Assembly (NCBI GenBank): GCA_015478765.1
Contig: JADMKR010000187.1
Coordinates: 1 to 17,947 of the forward strand
Direction of reading: 5' to 3'
Length of the DNA stretch: 17,947 nucleotides
Origin: Flavobacterium sp.
Lineage (GTDB): Bacteria; Bacteroidota; Bacteroidia; Flavobacteriales; Flavobacteriaceae
The notes under the pieces are model-generated. The model was not told the DNA's origin. It saw only the letters and a list, made by a program, of their open reading frames with translations, and searched no databases. Shown here piece by piece: positions 1 to 6,997 of the stretch. Both the position numbers and the translations under genes were made by a program. The stretch's first letter is position 1, and every line of letters starts with the position of its first letter.

Positions 1-3
1 CAT
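1..3 (-). CDS. rpsB: Possible start codon of rpsB (30S ribosomal protein S2), cut by the window edge
   Basis: Only an ATG, read on the minus strand, is visible at the edge. The call rests on context: in flavobacteria rplM-rpsI is commonly followed by rpsB-tsf, and this ATG lies 105 nt after the rpsI stop, preceded by AT-rich sequence. No coding sequence can be checked, so this is inference from gene order; the true start may lie beyond the edge. Confidence 0.3.
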
Positions 4-22
4 TTAGATGCTAAACTAATTT

Positions 23-36
23 CCCGACGCATCGGG
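23..36 (-). other. Small hairpin in the rpsI downstream gap
   Basis: A perfect 5-bp inverted repeat (CCCGA / TCGGG) with a 4-nt loop lies about 20 nt before the possible rpsB start. It could be part of an S2 mRNA leader, but five base pairs are weak evidence alone. Confidence 0.3.
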
Positions 37-65
37 ACAACAACAACATTGTTTTTAAATTTTTT

Positions 66-97
66 AAAAATCACACTGATGAAACGTGTCAGCAGTG
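66..97 (-). terminator. Hairpin plus T-run after rpsI (attenuator or weak terminator)
   Basis: Read on the minus strand, CACTG, a one-base mismatch and TGA pair with TCA, mismatch and CAGTG around a 6-nt loop (positions 97 to 74). Five T residues follow within three bases (70 to 66). The shape suits a weak intrinsic terminator or processing element between rpsI and the next gene. If rpsB follows in the same operon, this would be partial termination or RNA regulation. Confidence 0.4.
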
Positions 98-108
98 CCC
101 ATGCATGA

Positions 109-495
109 TTAACGTTTAGAGAACTGGAATTTCTTACGCGCTTTTTTCTGTCCGAATTTCTTGCGTTCTACCATTCTTGGGTCTCTCGTCAACAATCCTT
201 CTGGTTTCAGGATAGCGCGGTTCTCAGCGTCAACTTCGCACATTGCGCGAGCCAAAGCCATACGTACTGCTTCTGCCTGGCCAGTCGAACCACCTCCGTA
301 CACGTTTACTTTTACGTCAAAGTTTGATGCATTCTCTGTCATAGACATTGGTTGCATAACTTTGTACTGAAGCGTAGCTGTTGGGAAGTAAGTCGCGAAT
401 TCCTTTTTGTTTACCGTGATTTGTCCTGTTCCTTCAGAAACATACACACGTGCAACAGCAGTTTTTCTTCTGCCGATTTTGTGGATTACAGCCAT
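109..495 (-). CDS. rpsI: 30S ribosomal protein S9
   Basis: Structural protein of the small ribosomal subunit, whose C-terminal tail reaches toward the P-site tRNA. The 128-residue product is full length for bacterial S9. It shows the family signature GGGSTGQAEA at residues 67-76 followed by a helix, the RKTAVARV start segment near residues 10-17, and the very basic tail ending SKR. The start is fixed by a TAATG overlap with the rplM stop, so the two genes share one base at position 495 and are almost certainly translationally coupled. It is the second gene of the rplM operon and has no separate promoter-like sequence. A weak hairpin follows its stop. Identity is firm. Confidence 0.98.
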   Translation of the reverse strand: MAVIHKIGRRKTAVARVYVSEGTGQITVNKKEFATYFPTATLQYKVMQPMSMTENASNFDVKVNVYGGGSTGQAEAVRMALARAMCEVDAENRAILKPEGLLTRDPRMVERKKFGQKKARKKFQFSKR

Positions 496-950
496 TACTT
501 AAGATCGTTTAGGTTAACAGTTTTAGGTTTTTGAGCGCCTTGTTTGTGCTCTGAACCTACTACAACATTTAAATTTCTGAAAAGTTCTGCGCCCAATTTG
601 TTTTTCGGCAACATACCTTTTACAGCTTTTTCTACCAGAGTTGCAGGATTTTTCGCCTGTAAAACTTTAGCAGTCAAAGTTCTTTGTCCTCCAGGGTACC
701 CAGTGTGACGCATGTAGATCTTGTCGTCCATTTTAGTACCTGTAAGGTTGATTTTTTCTGAGTTGATAACAATTACGTTATCTCCGCAGTCGACGTGTGG
801 TGTATAACTTGGCTTGTACTTACCTCGAAGGATCATTGCGACCTTTGAAGCAAGACGACCTAAGTTATGACCTTCGGCATCAACAACGATCCACTCTTTT
901 GTAACAGTGGCTTTGCTTGCTGATTGTGTCTTGTAGCTTAATGCGTCCAT
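495..950 (-). CDS. rplM: 50S ribosomal protein L13
   Basis: Early-assembly protein of the large ribosomal subunit. The 151-residue product carries the L13 hallmarks: NLGRLASKVA near residues 29-38, HVDCGDNVIVIN near 52-63, and RHTGYPGG at 81-88. I chose the ATG at 950 (MDALSYKT) rather than an in-frame ATG 18 codons upstream, because flavobacterial L13 proteins begin this way and because the upstream ATG at 1004 lies before the transcription start predicted from the -7 element at 994-1001. The gene leads the rplM-rpsI operon. Its leader of about 35 nt contains a small hairpin (977-990), which may be a site of ribosomal-protein feedback. Confidence 0.97.
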   Translation of the reverse strand: MDALSYKTQSASKATVTKEWIVVDAEGHNLGRLASKVAMILRGKYKPSYTPHVDCGDNVIVINSEKINLTGTKMDDKIYMRHTGYPGGQRTLTAKVLQAKNPATLVEKAVKGMLPKNKLGAELFRNLNVVVGSEHKQGAQKPKTVNLNDLK

Positions 951-976
951 AATATTATTTAAATTAAACATTCCGT

Positions 977-990
977 CCCCAATAAAGGGG
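977..990 (-). other. Leader hairpin of the rplM-rpsI mRNA
   Basis: CCCC and GGGG flank a 6-nt AT-rich loop. The hairpin falls at about the predicted 5' end of the rplM transcript, just after the -7 element. An L13 leader motif has, as I recall, been described in Bacteroidia; whether this is one needs a covariance-model test. Confidence 0.35.
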
Positions 991-993
991 TTG

Positions 994-1023
994 CAAAAGT
1001 ACAATTATTTCTTTTAAATACAA
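994..1023 (-). promoter_or_regulatory. Promoter of rplM-rpsI
   Basis: On the minus strand TTG (1023-1021) is followed after 19 nt by TACTTTTG (1001-994). This matches the Bacteroidota primary sigma consensus TTG-N17-23-TAnnTTTG exactly. The expected transcription start is near 987, upstream of the chosen rplM start. Confidence 0.8.
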
Positions 1024-1202
1024 ATGCCTGGAAAATATTCTTTTACAGTTGCAAAAGTACTTATTATCAACAGCAATAGCCAGCAATCTTCTGCGGTAAT
1101 TACCTGCATAAACTTAAAAAATCACTCCGGTACACAACCTTTCCCTGTATGACGGTATTTTTTAGTATCACATGACTCACAATCAGTAAAAAACACAAAA
1201 AT

Positions 1203-1210
1203 TAAATTTG
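1203..1210 (+). promoter_or_regulatory. Possible -7 element of the LacI-family gene
   Basis: TAAATTTG fits TAnnTTTG, and a TTAATTTG variant follows at 1211-1218. No TTG is found at the right distance upstream. A start of transcription near 1217 would agree with translation from 1262 rather than from the ATG at 1208. Confidence 0.4.
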
Positions 1211-1261
1211 TTAATTTGCACTGATTCAGATATTTTTCTGAATTTCCTACTTCAAACAAAA

Positions 1262-2281
1262 ATGAAAGAAAGAGCAACATTAAAACAGATCGCAAAAGAT
1301 CTGCACGTATCGGTATCGACGGTTTCAAAAGCTTTGAATGACAGTCCTGAGATCAGTCACCAGACAAAAGAAAAAATCCGTGAATACGCAAAACTGCAGA
1401 ATTACAAGCCGAACGTCAGCGGACTAAACCTGAAAAACCGCAAAACCAAAAACATAGGGGTGATTATCCCGAATATCCTAAATTCATTTTTCGCCAAAGT
1501 TTTCAGCGGAATTGAAAGCACTGCCGAAAAGCGGGGCTATAATGTGATCACGTGTATTTCCAACGAATCGGTAGACAAGGAAATTCACGCCCTGGAAATG
1601 CTCAGCAACGGAACAATCGACGGATTTATACTTTCTATCTCCGAAGAAGCGCAGAAACTAAACCAATACGATCATTTTACCACTATCATAAATGATGGAA
1701 CTCCAATCGTTATGTTCGACAGGATCTCCGATCAGGTGAATTGCGACAAAGTCATTGTGGACGATTTCGATTCGGCGATGAATGCGACCCAGCATTTGAT
1801 CGATAGCGGATGTCGGAAAATTGCGTTGCTTTCCACCATCGATAATCTCAGTGTCGGCAAATTGCGCGCAAAAGGCTATTTTGAAGCTCTTACCCGCAAT
1901 AATCTTACGGTCAATCCCGAGCTGGTTGTTCTGTGCGATAATGAATCTGACTTGGACGTGCAGATAGAAAAAGTAATCAACAGGAATGTGGATGGAATTT
2001 TTGCGCTTGACGAATACGCATCGGTATCGGCAATGAAGATCGCACTTAAAAATGGTCTGAATGTACCCGCCGATGTATCCATAATAGGTTTTGCCGACGG
2101 AGTCTGGTCGCGTCGCCTAACTCCAAGTCTTTCCACCGTCAGTCAGCATGGTCCCGAAATAGGAACCACCGCAGCCAACCTGCTCATTGACCGGCTTGAG
2201 CGAGGGCAACAGGACGAGCAAGAATATAAAACCACCATTATTAAGACGGAACTGCGTCATCGCGACTCCACCGTAAAATAA
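1262..2281 (+). CDS. LacI/GalR-family transcriptional repressor
   Basis: Sugar-responsive DNA-binding repressor, 339 residues, typical family length. Residues 6-26 form the helix-turn-helix (LKQIAKDLHVSVSTVSKALN). Residues 51-60 form the hinge, with Leu57 in the place of the leucine that wedges into the central CpG of LacI-type operators. The rest is a periplasmic-binding-protein-like sensor core beginning NIGVIIPNI and ending with the TPSLSTVSQHG segment. I used the internal ATG at 1262 because it gives the canonical short N-terminus; the in-frame ATG at 1208 would add 18 atypical residues. It stands alone between rplM (divergent) and polA (convergent), with no sugar-utilisation genes nearby, so its effector and targets cannot be read from context. 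A CG-centred operator-like site occurs at 10945-10958. Confidence 0.92.
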   Translation: MKERATLKQIAKDLHVSVSTVSKALNDSPEISHQTKEKIREYAKLQNYKPNVSGLNLKNRKTKNIGVIIPNILNSFFAKVFSGIESTAEKRGYNVITCISNESVDKEIHALEMLSNGTIDGFILSISEEAQKLNQYDHFTTIINDGTPIVMFDRISDQVNCDKVIVDDFDSAMNATQHLIDSGCRKIALLSTIDNLSVGKLRAKGYFEALTRNNLTVNPELVVLCDNESDLDVQIEKVINRNVDGIFALDEYASVSAMKIALKNGLNVPADVSIIGFADGVWSRRLTPSLSTVSQHGPEIGTTAANLLIDRLERGQQDEQEYKTTIIKTELRHRDSTVK

Positions 2282-2438
2282 GTTTATGGCAATCTGTTTT
2301 AGTTTATTTCGCCAAGTAGTACCGCGGCAATGAGAAAGTAATCGAATTCATATTAATAGAGCAAATGTAAATTTTGGTCGAATATAGTGCAAACTCATTC
2401 GCGGTTTTAGAACAATCAGATACATCTGTCGGCGGAAA

Positions 2439-5258
2439 TTAATGCGCTTCAAGCCAGTCTTTTCCGATACCCATCTCGACTTCGAGTGGAACTGCCATGA
2501 TGAATGCATTTTCCATTTCGTATTTAATCATCGGCTGGATTTTTTCAAGTTCCGAATTGTGGACATCGAATACGAGTTCGTCATGTACCTGAAGCAGCAT
2601 TTTGCTTTTCCAGTTCTCACTTGTCAGTTTTCTGTGAATATTGATCATTGCGACTTTGATGATATCGGCAGCGCTTCCCTGAACCGGAGCATTCACCGCG
2701 TTTCTTTCGGCGCCACCGCGCACCATGGCGTTTTGAGAATTTATATCTTTTAGGTAGCGGCGTCTTCCCAGGACCGTTTGGACGAAGCCGCATTCCCGGG
2801 CATCGGCAATTTGCTCATTTATATAAGCCCGTAATTTTGGATACGTTTTATAATACGCATCTATCAATGCCGCACTTTCACTTCGCGTCATCGACGTCTG
2901 ATTGCTTAATCCGAATGCCGAAACCCCATAGATGATTCCAAAGTTCACGGTTTTCGCATTGCTTCGTTGTTCGCGGGTCACTTCATTCAACGGCACGTTG
3001 AATACTTTTGCGGCCGTTGATTTATGGATGTCTTCATTATTGCGAAAGGATTCGATCATATTTTCCTCACCTGATAATGCCGCGATAATGCGCAATTCAA
3101 TTTGGGAATAATCGGCTGATAATAATGTGTGGTTTTCATCGCGTGCGACGAACGCTTTCCTGATCTGGCGGCCACGCTCTGTGCGTATCGGAATGTTTTG
3201 CAAATTAGGATTGTTAGAACTGAGTCGGCCTGTTGCGGCAACGGCTTGCATATAATCGGTATGGACACGGCCTGTTCGCTCACAAATTTGCTGCGGAAGG
3301 GCGGTGACATAGGTGTTCTGCAGCTTTACCAATTGGCGCCAATCCAGAATTTCCTTTACAATTTCGTTCTCTAAAGCCAGGAAAGACAATACTTCTTCAC
3401 CGGTGGCGTATTGTCCGGTTTTGGTTTTCTTTTGCTTGACTCCGCCAATCTTCAATTTGTCGAATAGGATTTCGCCCAGCTGTTTGGGTGATCCGATATT
3501 AAATTGGGAGCCGGCCTGTTCGTAGATTTTGGCCTCTAATTTTTTTATGTCGTTTTCAAGTTCCGATTCGAGACTTTTTAGGAAATCGGTATCTAGCCGA
3601 ACACCTTCCATTTCCATATCGGCCAAAACCTGCACCAGCGGTATTTCGATTTCATCGAACAATTTTTTAGTCGCGGTTTTCTCCAGTACCGGTTCGAAAT
3701 GTTGTTTTAATTGGAAAGTAATATCGGCATCCTCAACTGCATACTCTTTGATTTCATCAACCGGAACTTCCCGGAGTGTGCGCTGGTTTTTTCCTTTTTT
3801 CCCCAGTAAATCTTCAGGCGATTTTGGAGAATATTGCAGATATGTTTCCGACAGTACGTCCATGTTGTGACGCATATCGGGATTGATAAGATAATGTGCA
3901 ATCATGGTATCGAAAAGTTTGCCACCCACCGAAATTCCGTACCGGGAAAGGACTTTAAGATCGTATTTTAAATTATGTCCAACTTTTTCAATTGCGTCTG
4001 ATTCCAAAAAAGGACGCAGAATTTCGAGTGTTTGTTTGGCCTGCTCGCCCTCATCCGAAATCGGCACATAAAATCCCTTCCCGGATTCCCACGAAAACGA
4101 GAGTCCAACCAGTTCGGCTGTGAGTGCATCGGCCGAGGTGGTTTCTGTATCAATACTGACGGTGGTTTGCTTCATCAGATTTTGCATGAGCAGCTTCAAG
4201 GCGAAGTCGGTTTGGACCACTTGGTAAAAATGTTCGGATGATGACAGGTTTTTGTATCCGTCACTTAGCTGGACGCCCGACTCATCGGTGCCTGCCGAAA
4301 AAAGATCGAACTGTTCACTTTTGACAATCGTTTGTGTAGGCGCCATGCCTGGTTCGATCATCGAATTCGGATTGGAATAAAACAGATTATTGAATTGTTC
4401 TGCCATTCGACGAAATTCCAGTTCGCGAAAAAGTTCCTCGACTTTTTCGACATCGGGTTTTGTCAGTTCGTAATCGGCTTCGTTGAATTCGACATCGCAG
4501 TCACATATGATCGTGGCCAATTTTTTTGATAGAATTCCTTTTTCCTTGTTAGCTTCAATGTTTTCTTTCATTTTGCCTTTCAGCAGATGCGTGTTTTCCA
4601 GCAGGTTTTCCATCGAACCGAATTCTTTCAGCAATTTCTTGGCGGTGACTTCGCCCACACCCGGGAGCCCCGGAATATTATCGACTGCGTCGCCCATCAT
4701 TCCGAGGAAATCGATTACCTGTTCGGGTTTTTCGATTTCGAACTTGGCCAGTACTTCGGGCACGCCCCATATTTCGATTCCATTACCCATTCGGGCGGGT
4801 TTGTACATAAAGATGTTTTCGGATACGAGTTGGGCGAAATCTTTATCGGGCGTTACCATGAAAACCTGGTAATTTTGTTTTTCGGCTTGTTTGGCGATAG
4901 TTCCAATAAGGTCGTCGGCTTCGCAACCCGCAAGTTCAATAATGGGAATGTGCATCGCTTTGAGCAACCGTTGGATATACGGAATAGCAATCATGATCGC
5001 CTCGGGCGTTTCGCTGCGGTTGCCTTTGTATTCGCTGAACATTTCGGTCCGGACCGCGCTTCCTTCTTTATCGAAAGCAACCGCCAGATGATCGGGTTTT
5101 TCCCGTTTGATGACATCTAACAATGAATTCATGAAACCCATTATTGCCGAAGTATCCATTCCTTTCGAATTGATACGTGGATTCTTTATGAAGGCGTAAT
5201 ATCCGCGGAAAATAAGGGCGTAGGCATCGAGAAGGAAAAGGCGTTTTTGCTGTGACAT
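2439..5258 (-). CDS. polA: DNA polymerase I, with 5'-3' exonuclease, 3'-5' exonuclease and polymerase domains
   Basis: Repair and Okazaki-fragment polymerase of 939 residues. Residues 1-290 are the flap nuclease (LLDAYALIFRGYYAF at the start, GCEADDLIG at 111-119, DFLGMMGDAVDNIPG at 183-197). The proofreading domain (about 345-520) is intact: D370 and E372 in DTET, N429 and D433 in the second motif, Y506 and D510 in YAVED. The polymerase domain has motif A with D716 (SADYSQIELR), the O-helix with R765, K769, F773 and Y777, and motif C with H892, D893 and E894. The end WLEAH resembles the family's usual C-terminus. Both exonuclease domains are therefore expected to be active. Monocistronic; a promoter fits at 5272-5302, and the gene converges on the LacI-family gene. 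Confidence 0.98.
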   Translation of the reverse strand: MSQQKRLFLLDAYALIFRGYYAFIKNPRINSKGMDTSAIMGFMNSLLDVIKREKPDHLAVAFDKEGSAVRTEMFSEYKGNRSETPEAIMIAIPYIQRLLKAMHIPIIELAGCEADDLIGTIAKQAEKQNYQVFMVTPDKDFAQLVSENIFMYKPARMGNGIEIWGVPEVLAKFEIEKPEQVIDFLGMMGDAVDNIPGLPGVGEVTAKKLLKEFGSMENLLENTHLLKGKMKENIEANKEKGILSKKLATIICDCDVEFNEADYELTKPDVEKVEELFRELEFRRMAEQFNNLFYSNPNSMIEPGMAPTQTIVKSEQFDLFSAGTDESGVQLSDGYKNLSSSEHFYQVVQTDFALKLLMQNLMKQTTVSIDTETTSADALTAELVGLSFSWESGKGFYVPISDEGEQAKQTLEILRPFLESDAIEKVGHNLKYDLKVLSRYGISVGGKLFDTMIAHYLINPDMRHNMDVLSETYLQYSPKSPEDLLGKKGKNQRTLREVPVDEIKEYAVEDADITFQLKQHFEPVLEKTATKKLFDEIEIPLVQVLADMEMEGVRLDTDFLKSLESELENDIKKLEAKIYEQAGSQFNIGSPKQLGEILFDKLKIGGVKQKKTKTGQYATGEEVLSFLALENEIVKEILDWRQLVKLQNTYVTALPQQICERTGRVHTDYMQAVAATGRLSSNNPNLQNIPIRTERGRQIRKAFVARDENHTLLSADYSQIELRIIAALSGEENMIESFRNNEDIHKSTAAKVFNVPLNEVTREQRSNAKTVNFGIIYGVSAFGLSNQTSMTRSESAALIDAYYKTYPKLRAYINEQIADARECGFVQTVLGRRRYLKDINSQNAMVRGGAERNAVNAPVQGSAADIIKVAMINIHRKLTSENWKSKMLLQVHDELVFDVHNSELEKIQPMIKYEMENAFIMAVPLEVEMGIGKDWLEAH

Positions 5259-5271
5259 GCTGAAAAATTGT

Positions 5272-5302
5272 GAAATGTAAAAGTAAATAAAGTTTGAAAC
5301 AA
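5272..5302 (-). promoter_or_regulatory. Probable promoter of polA
   Basis: On the minus strand TTG (5302-5300) and TACATTTC (5279-5272) are 20 nt apart, one base off the TAnnTTTG consensus. It sits 14 nt before the polA start, leaving a very short leader. Confidence 0.5.
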
Positions 5303-5417
5303 TACCGTATTATTTTAAGAATTGCCGCCGGATCTATCGGCGCTGCTTTACGTTAAATTTTATGTAATTAGCCGGCTGTGAGGCTGCTTTCTTTGTTTAT
5401 TTGCGTAAAATTTCTAT

Positions 5418-6644
5418 ATGTTCCGTTGGGTTTTTCTCTTGTTGATTGTTGTAGTCATTGAAATTTATACTTTTCAGGCAGTAAGGGCTCTTACACGAAC
5501 GCGTTGGATCTTAATTGCGTATATAACAGTTTCTTCGCTGATCAATTTATATATCTTTTATCAATTGTCGCAATTTGACCGCTCAGTTGGTCAGACGCAA
5601 AAAACACTGTTCACTATTGGCTTATTGCTTATTACGCTATTGCCGAAGATACTTGTGACAACAGTGTTGCTGTTTGAAGACGTCTATCGCATATTTGCCG
5701 GTGCGTATTACAGAGTGACGAGTCCGGGTGGACCGTCGGATTTTCTTCCCGACCGTCGTTCTTTCATTAGCAAAGTTGCTTTGGGGATTGCGGCGGTGCC
5801 GTTTCTGTCGTTGATATACGGAATGACGATAGGTAGATATAACTTCCGGATTGTCAATCAGCCAGTTTCCTTTCCCGACCTTCCCGATGCATTCGACGGT
5901 TTTAAGATAATTCACATTTCCGACCTTCATTGCGGAAGTTTCGACGATGCCGAGAAAATCGAATATGCGGTCGATCTCATTAATGAGCAAAATGCCGATA
6001 TGATTCTGTTTACGGGCGATATCGTAAATACCCACGCCACCGAGATGGATCCGTGGATAGATACTTTTAGGAAAATACGCCGACCGGAATTTGGCAGTTA
6101 TTCCGTTCTTGGGAACCACGATTATGGCGAATACGTAAATTGGCCTTCCGAAATTGAAAAACGCGACAATTTCACCGCCATAAAAGATATACACCGCAAA
6201 ATTGATTTTAAACTTTTGATGAACGAACATGTTACCGTTCGGAAAGGTGAAGATACCATTGCAGTAATTGGAGTGGAAAATTGGGGGCGAAGCTTTAAAA
6301 AAGCAGGAGATTTAGGAAAGGCTTCGGATGGCTTGTCAGTCAACGATTTTAAGATATTGATGACGCATGATCCGAGCCATTGGGAACTGGAGGTAAAAAA
6401 TCATCCAAAAAACATTCATCTTACACTGGCCGGCCATACACATGGCATGCAATTCGGGATCGAAATCCCCGGTTACTTGAAGTGGAGCCCAGCGCAATAT
6501 ATTTATGAACAATGGGCCGGTTTGTATGAATTTTCGCGACGTTTTGTTTATGTCAATCGCGGCTTCGGATTTCACGCATATCCAGGGCGGGTGGGCATAA
6601 TGCCGGAAATAACGGTGTTAGAACTAAAAAAATTGAAAACGTAA
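5418..6644 (+). CDS. Membrane-anchored calcineurin-like metallophosphoesterase (YkuE/YaeI-like)
   Basis: A 408-residue protein of two parts. Residues 1-135 hold four hydrophobic segments (about 2-22, 30-50, 64-87 and 117-135); arginines 23, 27 and 29 place the first loop inside. Just before the fourth segment is DRRSFISK (R113, R114), resembling a twin-arginine motif. The C-terminal metallophosphoesterase domain has every metal-binding block: D169 and H171 (SDLH), G200-D201, G232-NHD, H317 (THD) and G339-HTH. By the positive-inside rule the catalytic domain faces the periplasm. This domain family acts on lipid or nucleotide phosphodiesters, including UDP-diacylglucosamine in some members, but the substrate here is unknown. 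The thioredoxin-like gene follows after 56 bp. Activity class is certain, function is not. Confidence 0.9.
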   Translation: MFRWVFLLLIVVVIEIYTFQAVRALTRTRWILIAYITVSSLINLYIFYQLSQFDRSVGQTQKTLFTIGLLLITLLPKILVTTVLLFEDVYRIFAGAYYRVTSPGGPSDFLPDRRSFISKVALGIAAVPFLSLIYGMTIGRYNFRIVNQPVSFPDLPDAFDGFKIIHISDLHCGSFDDAEKIEYAVDLINEQNADMILFTGDIVNTHATEMDPWIDTFRKIRRPEFGSYSVLGNHDYGEYVNWPSEIEKRDNFTAIKDIHRKIDFKLLMNEHVTVRKGEDTIAVIGVENWGRSFKKAGDLGKASDGLSVNDFKILMTHDPSHWELEVKNHPKNIHLTLAGHTHGMQFGIEIPGYLKWSPAQYIYEQWAGLYEFSRRFVYVNRGFGFHAYPGRVGIMPEITVLELKKLKT

Positions 6645-6649
6645 CCGTG

Positions 6650-6677
6650 ATATAGTAAAAATGCTATATTTGTATCA
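6650..6677 (+). promoter_or_regulatory. -7 element and overlapping inverted repeat before the thioredoxin-like gene
   Basis: TATATTTG (6665-6672) matches the -7 consensus exactly, about 28 nt before the ATG. It overlaps an inverted repeat, ATATAG (6650-6655) with CTATAT (6664-6669); TGATA at 6648 and TATCA at 6673-6677 are also complementary. No TTG lies at a normal distance (the nearest leaves a 29-nt spacer), so the promoter may be weak, activator-dependent, or replaced by read-through from the phosphoesterase gene. Confidence 0.5.
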
Positions 6678-6700
6678 CAAAGTTTAAATTTAGTACAATT

Positions 6701-6997
6701 ATGTCAAAATTTGGCGAACTTATTAACGCGCAGGTTCCGGTATTGATCGACTTTTATACCGAATGGAACGAGCAGTCGGTTTCGATGCATCCGGTAATCC
6801 GGGATGTAGCCGCTGCGCTGGGCGACAAGGCAAAGGTCATCAAGATCGATGTCGATAAAAATCAGGAACTTGCCGATGCTTTGCGCATCAAAGGCCTTCC
6901 TACTTTGATGATTTATAAAGATGGCCAAATGATTTGGCGCCAATCAGGCGAACTTGACGCCAATACGATTATAGGTTTGGTACAGGAGCAGATCTAA
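6701..6997 (+). CDS. Thioredoxin-fold protein without catalytic cysteines
   Basis: A 98-residue single-domain protein with the thioredoxin layout: VLIDFYTEW (D17 corresponds to the buried Asp of thioredoxin), a long helix, KVIKIDVDKN, and the cis-proline loop GLPTLMIYKDG with P67. The active site WCGPC is replaced by W22-N-E-Q-S26, and the protein has no cysteine anywhere, so it cannot do disulfide exchange. The reading frame is clean and the fold is otherwise well kept, which argues for a kept non-redox role such as protein binding or chaperoning rather than decay. No signal peptide, so cytoplasmic. It follows the metallophosphoesterase gene by 56 bp and has its own -7 element. Its stop overlaps that of the convergent deacetylase gene. 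Confidence 0.9.
   Translation: MSKFGELINAQVPVLIDFYTEWNEQSVSMHPVIRDVAAALGDKAKVIKIDVDKNQELADALRIKGLPTLMIYKDGQMIWRQSGELDANTIIGLVQEQI

Larger units (their letters stand above)
951..1261. other. Divergent regulatory region between rplM and the LacI-family gene
   Basis: This 311-base gene-free stretch holds the rplM promoter (994-1023), a leader hairpin (977-990), and an exact 13-bp direct repeat, GTTGCAAAAGTAC, at 990-1002 and 1048-1060. It also has a direct repeat of CAGCAAT at 1071-1077 and 1081-1087, a perfect 10-bp palindrome GGTAATTACC at 1095-1104, and a possible -7 element for the repressor gene at 1203-1210. I see no convincing small gene. Confidence 0.6.

Noticed and set aside
951..1004. 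18-residue N-terminal extension of L13
   Set aside because: The ATG at 1004 lies upstream of the predicted transcription start, and the extra residues are not part of L13.
1122..1328. 68-residue minus-strand frame upstream of the LacI-family gene
   Set aside because: It overlaps the repressor's helix-turn-helix coding sequence, and its sequence has no recognisable features.
4032..4241. Plus-strand frame with a PGFPRKRESN-like string resembling translations of some bacterial palindromic repeats
   Set aside because: It is antisense to the polA proofreading domain, whose motifs are intact on the other strand; there is no inserted repeat, so the likeness is chance.
4587..5120. 177-residue open frame on the plus strand
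   Set aside because: It lies antisense to the conserved 5'-nuclease domain of polA, has no start context and reads as low-information sequence rich in Phe and His, as expected of an antisense frame.
5326..5342. Inverted repeat CGCCG-N7-CGGCG between polA and the metallophosphoesterase gene
   Set aside because: Only 5 bp, no T-run, and not placed at either promoter; likely chance in a GC-rich patch.
5637..6230. 197-residue minus-strand frame
   Set aside because: Antisense to the metallophosphoesterase, which carries all metal-binding motifs; no promoter or family features.
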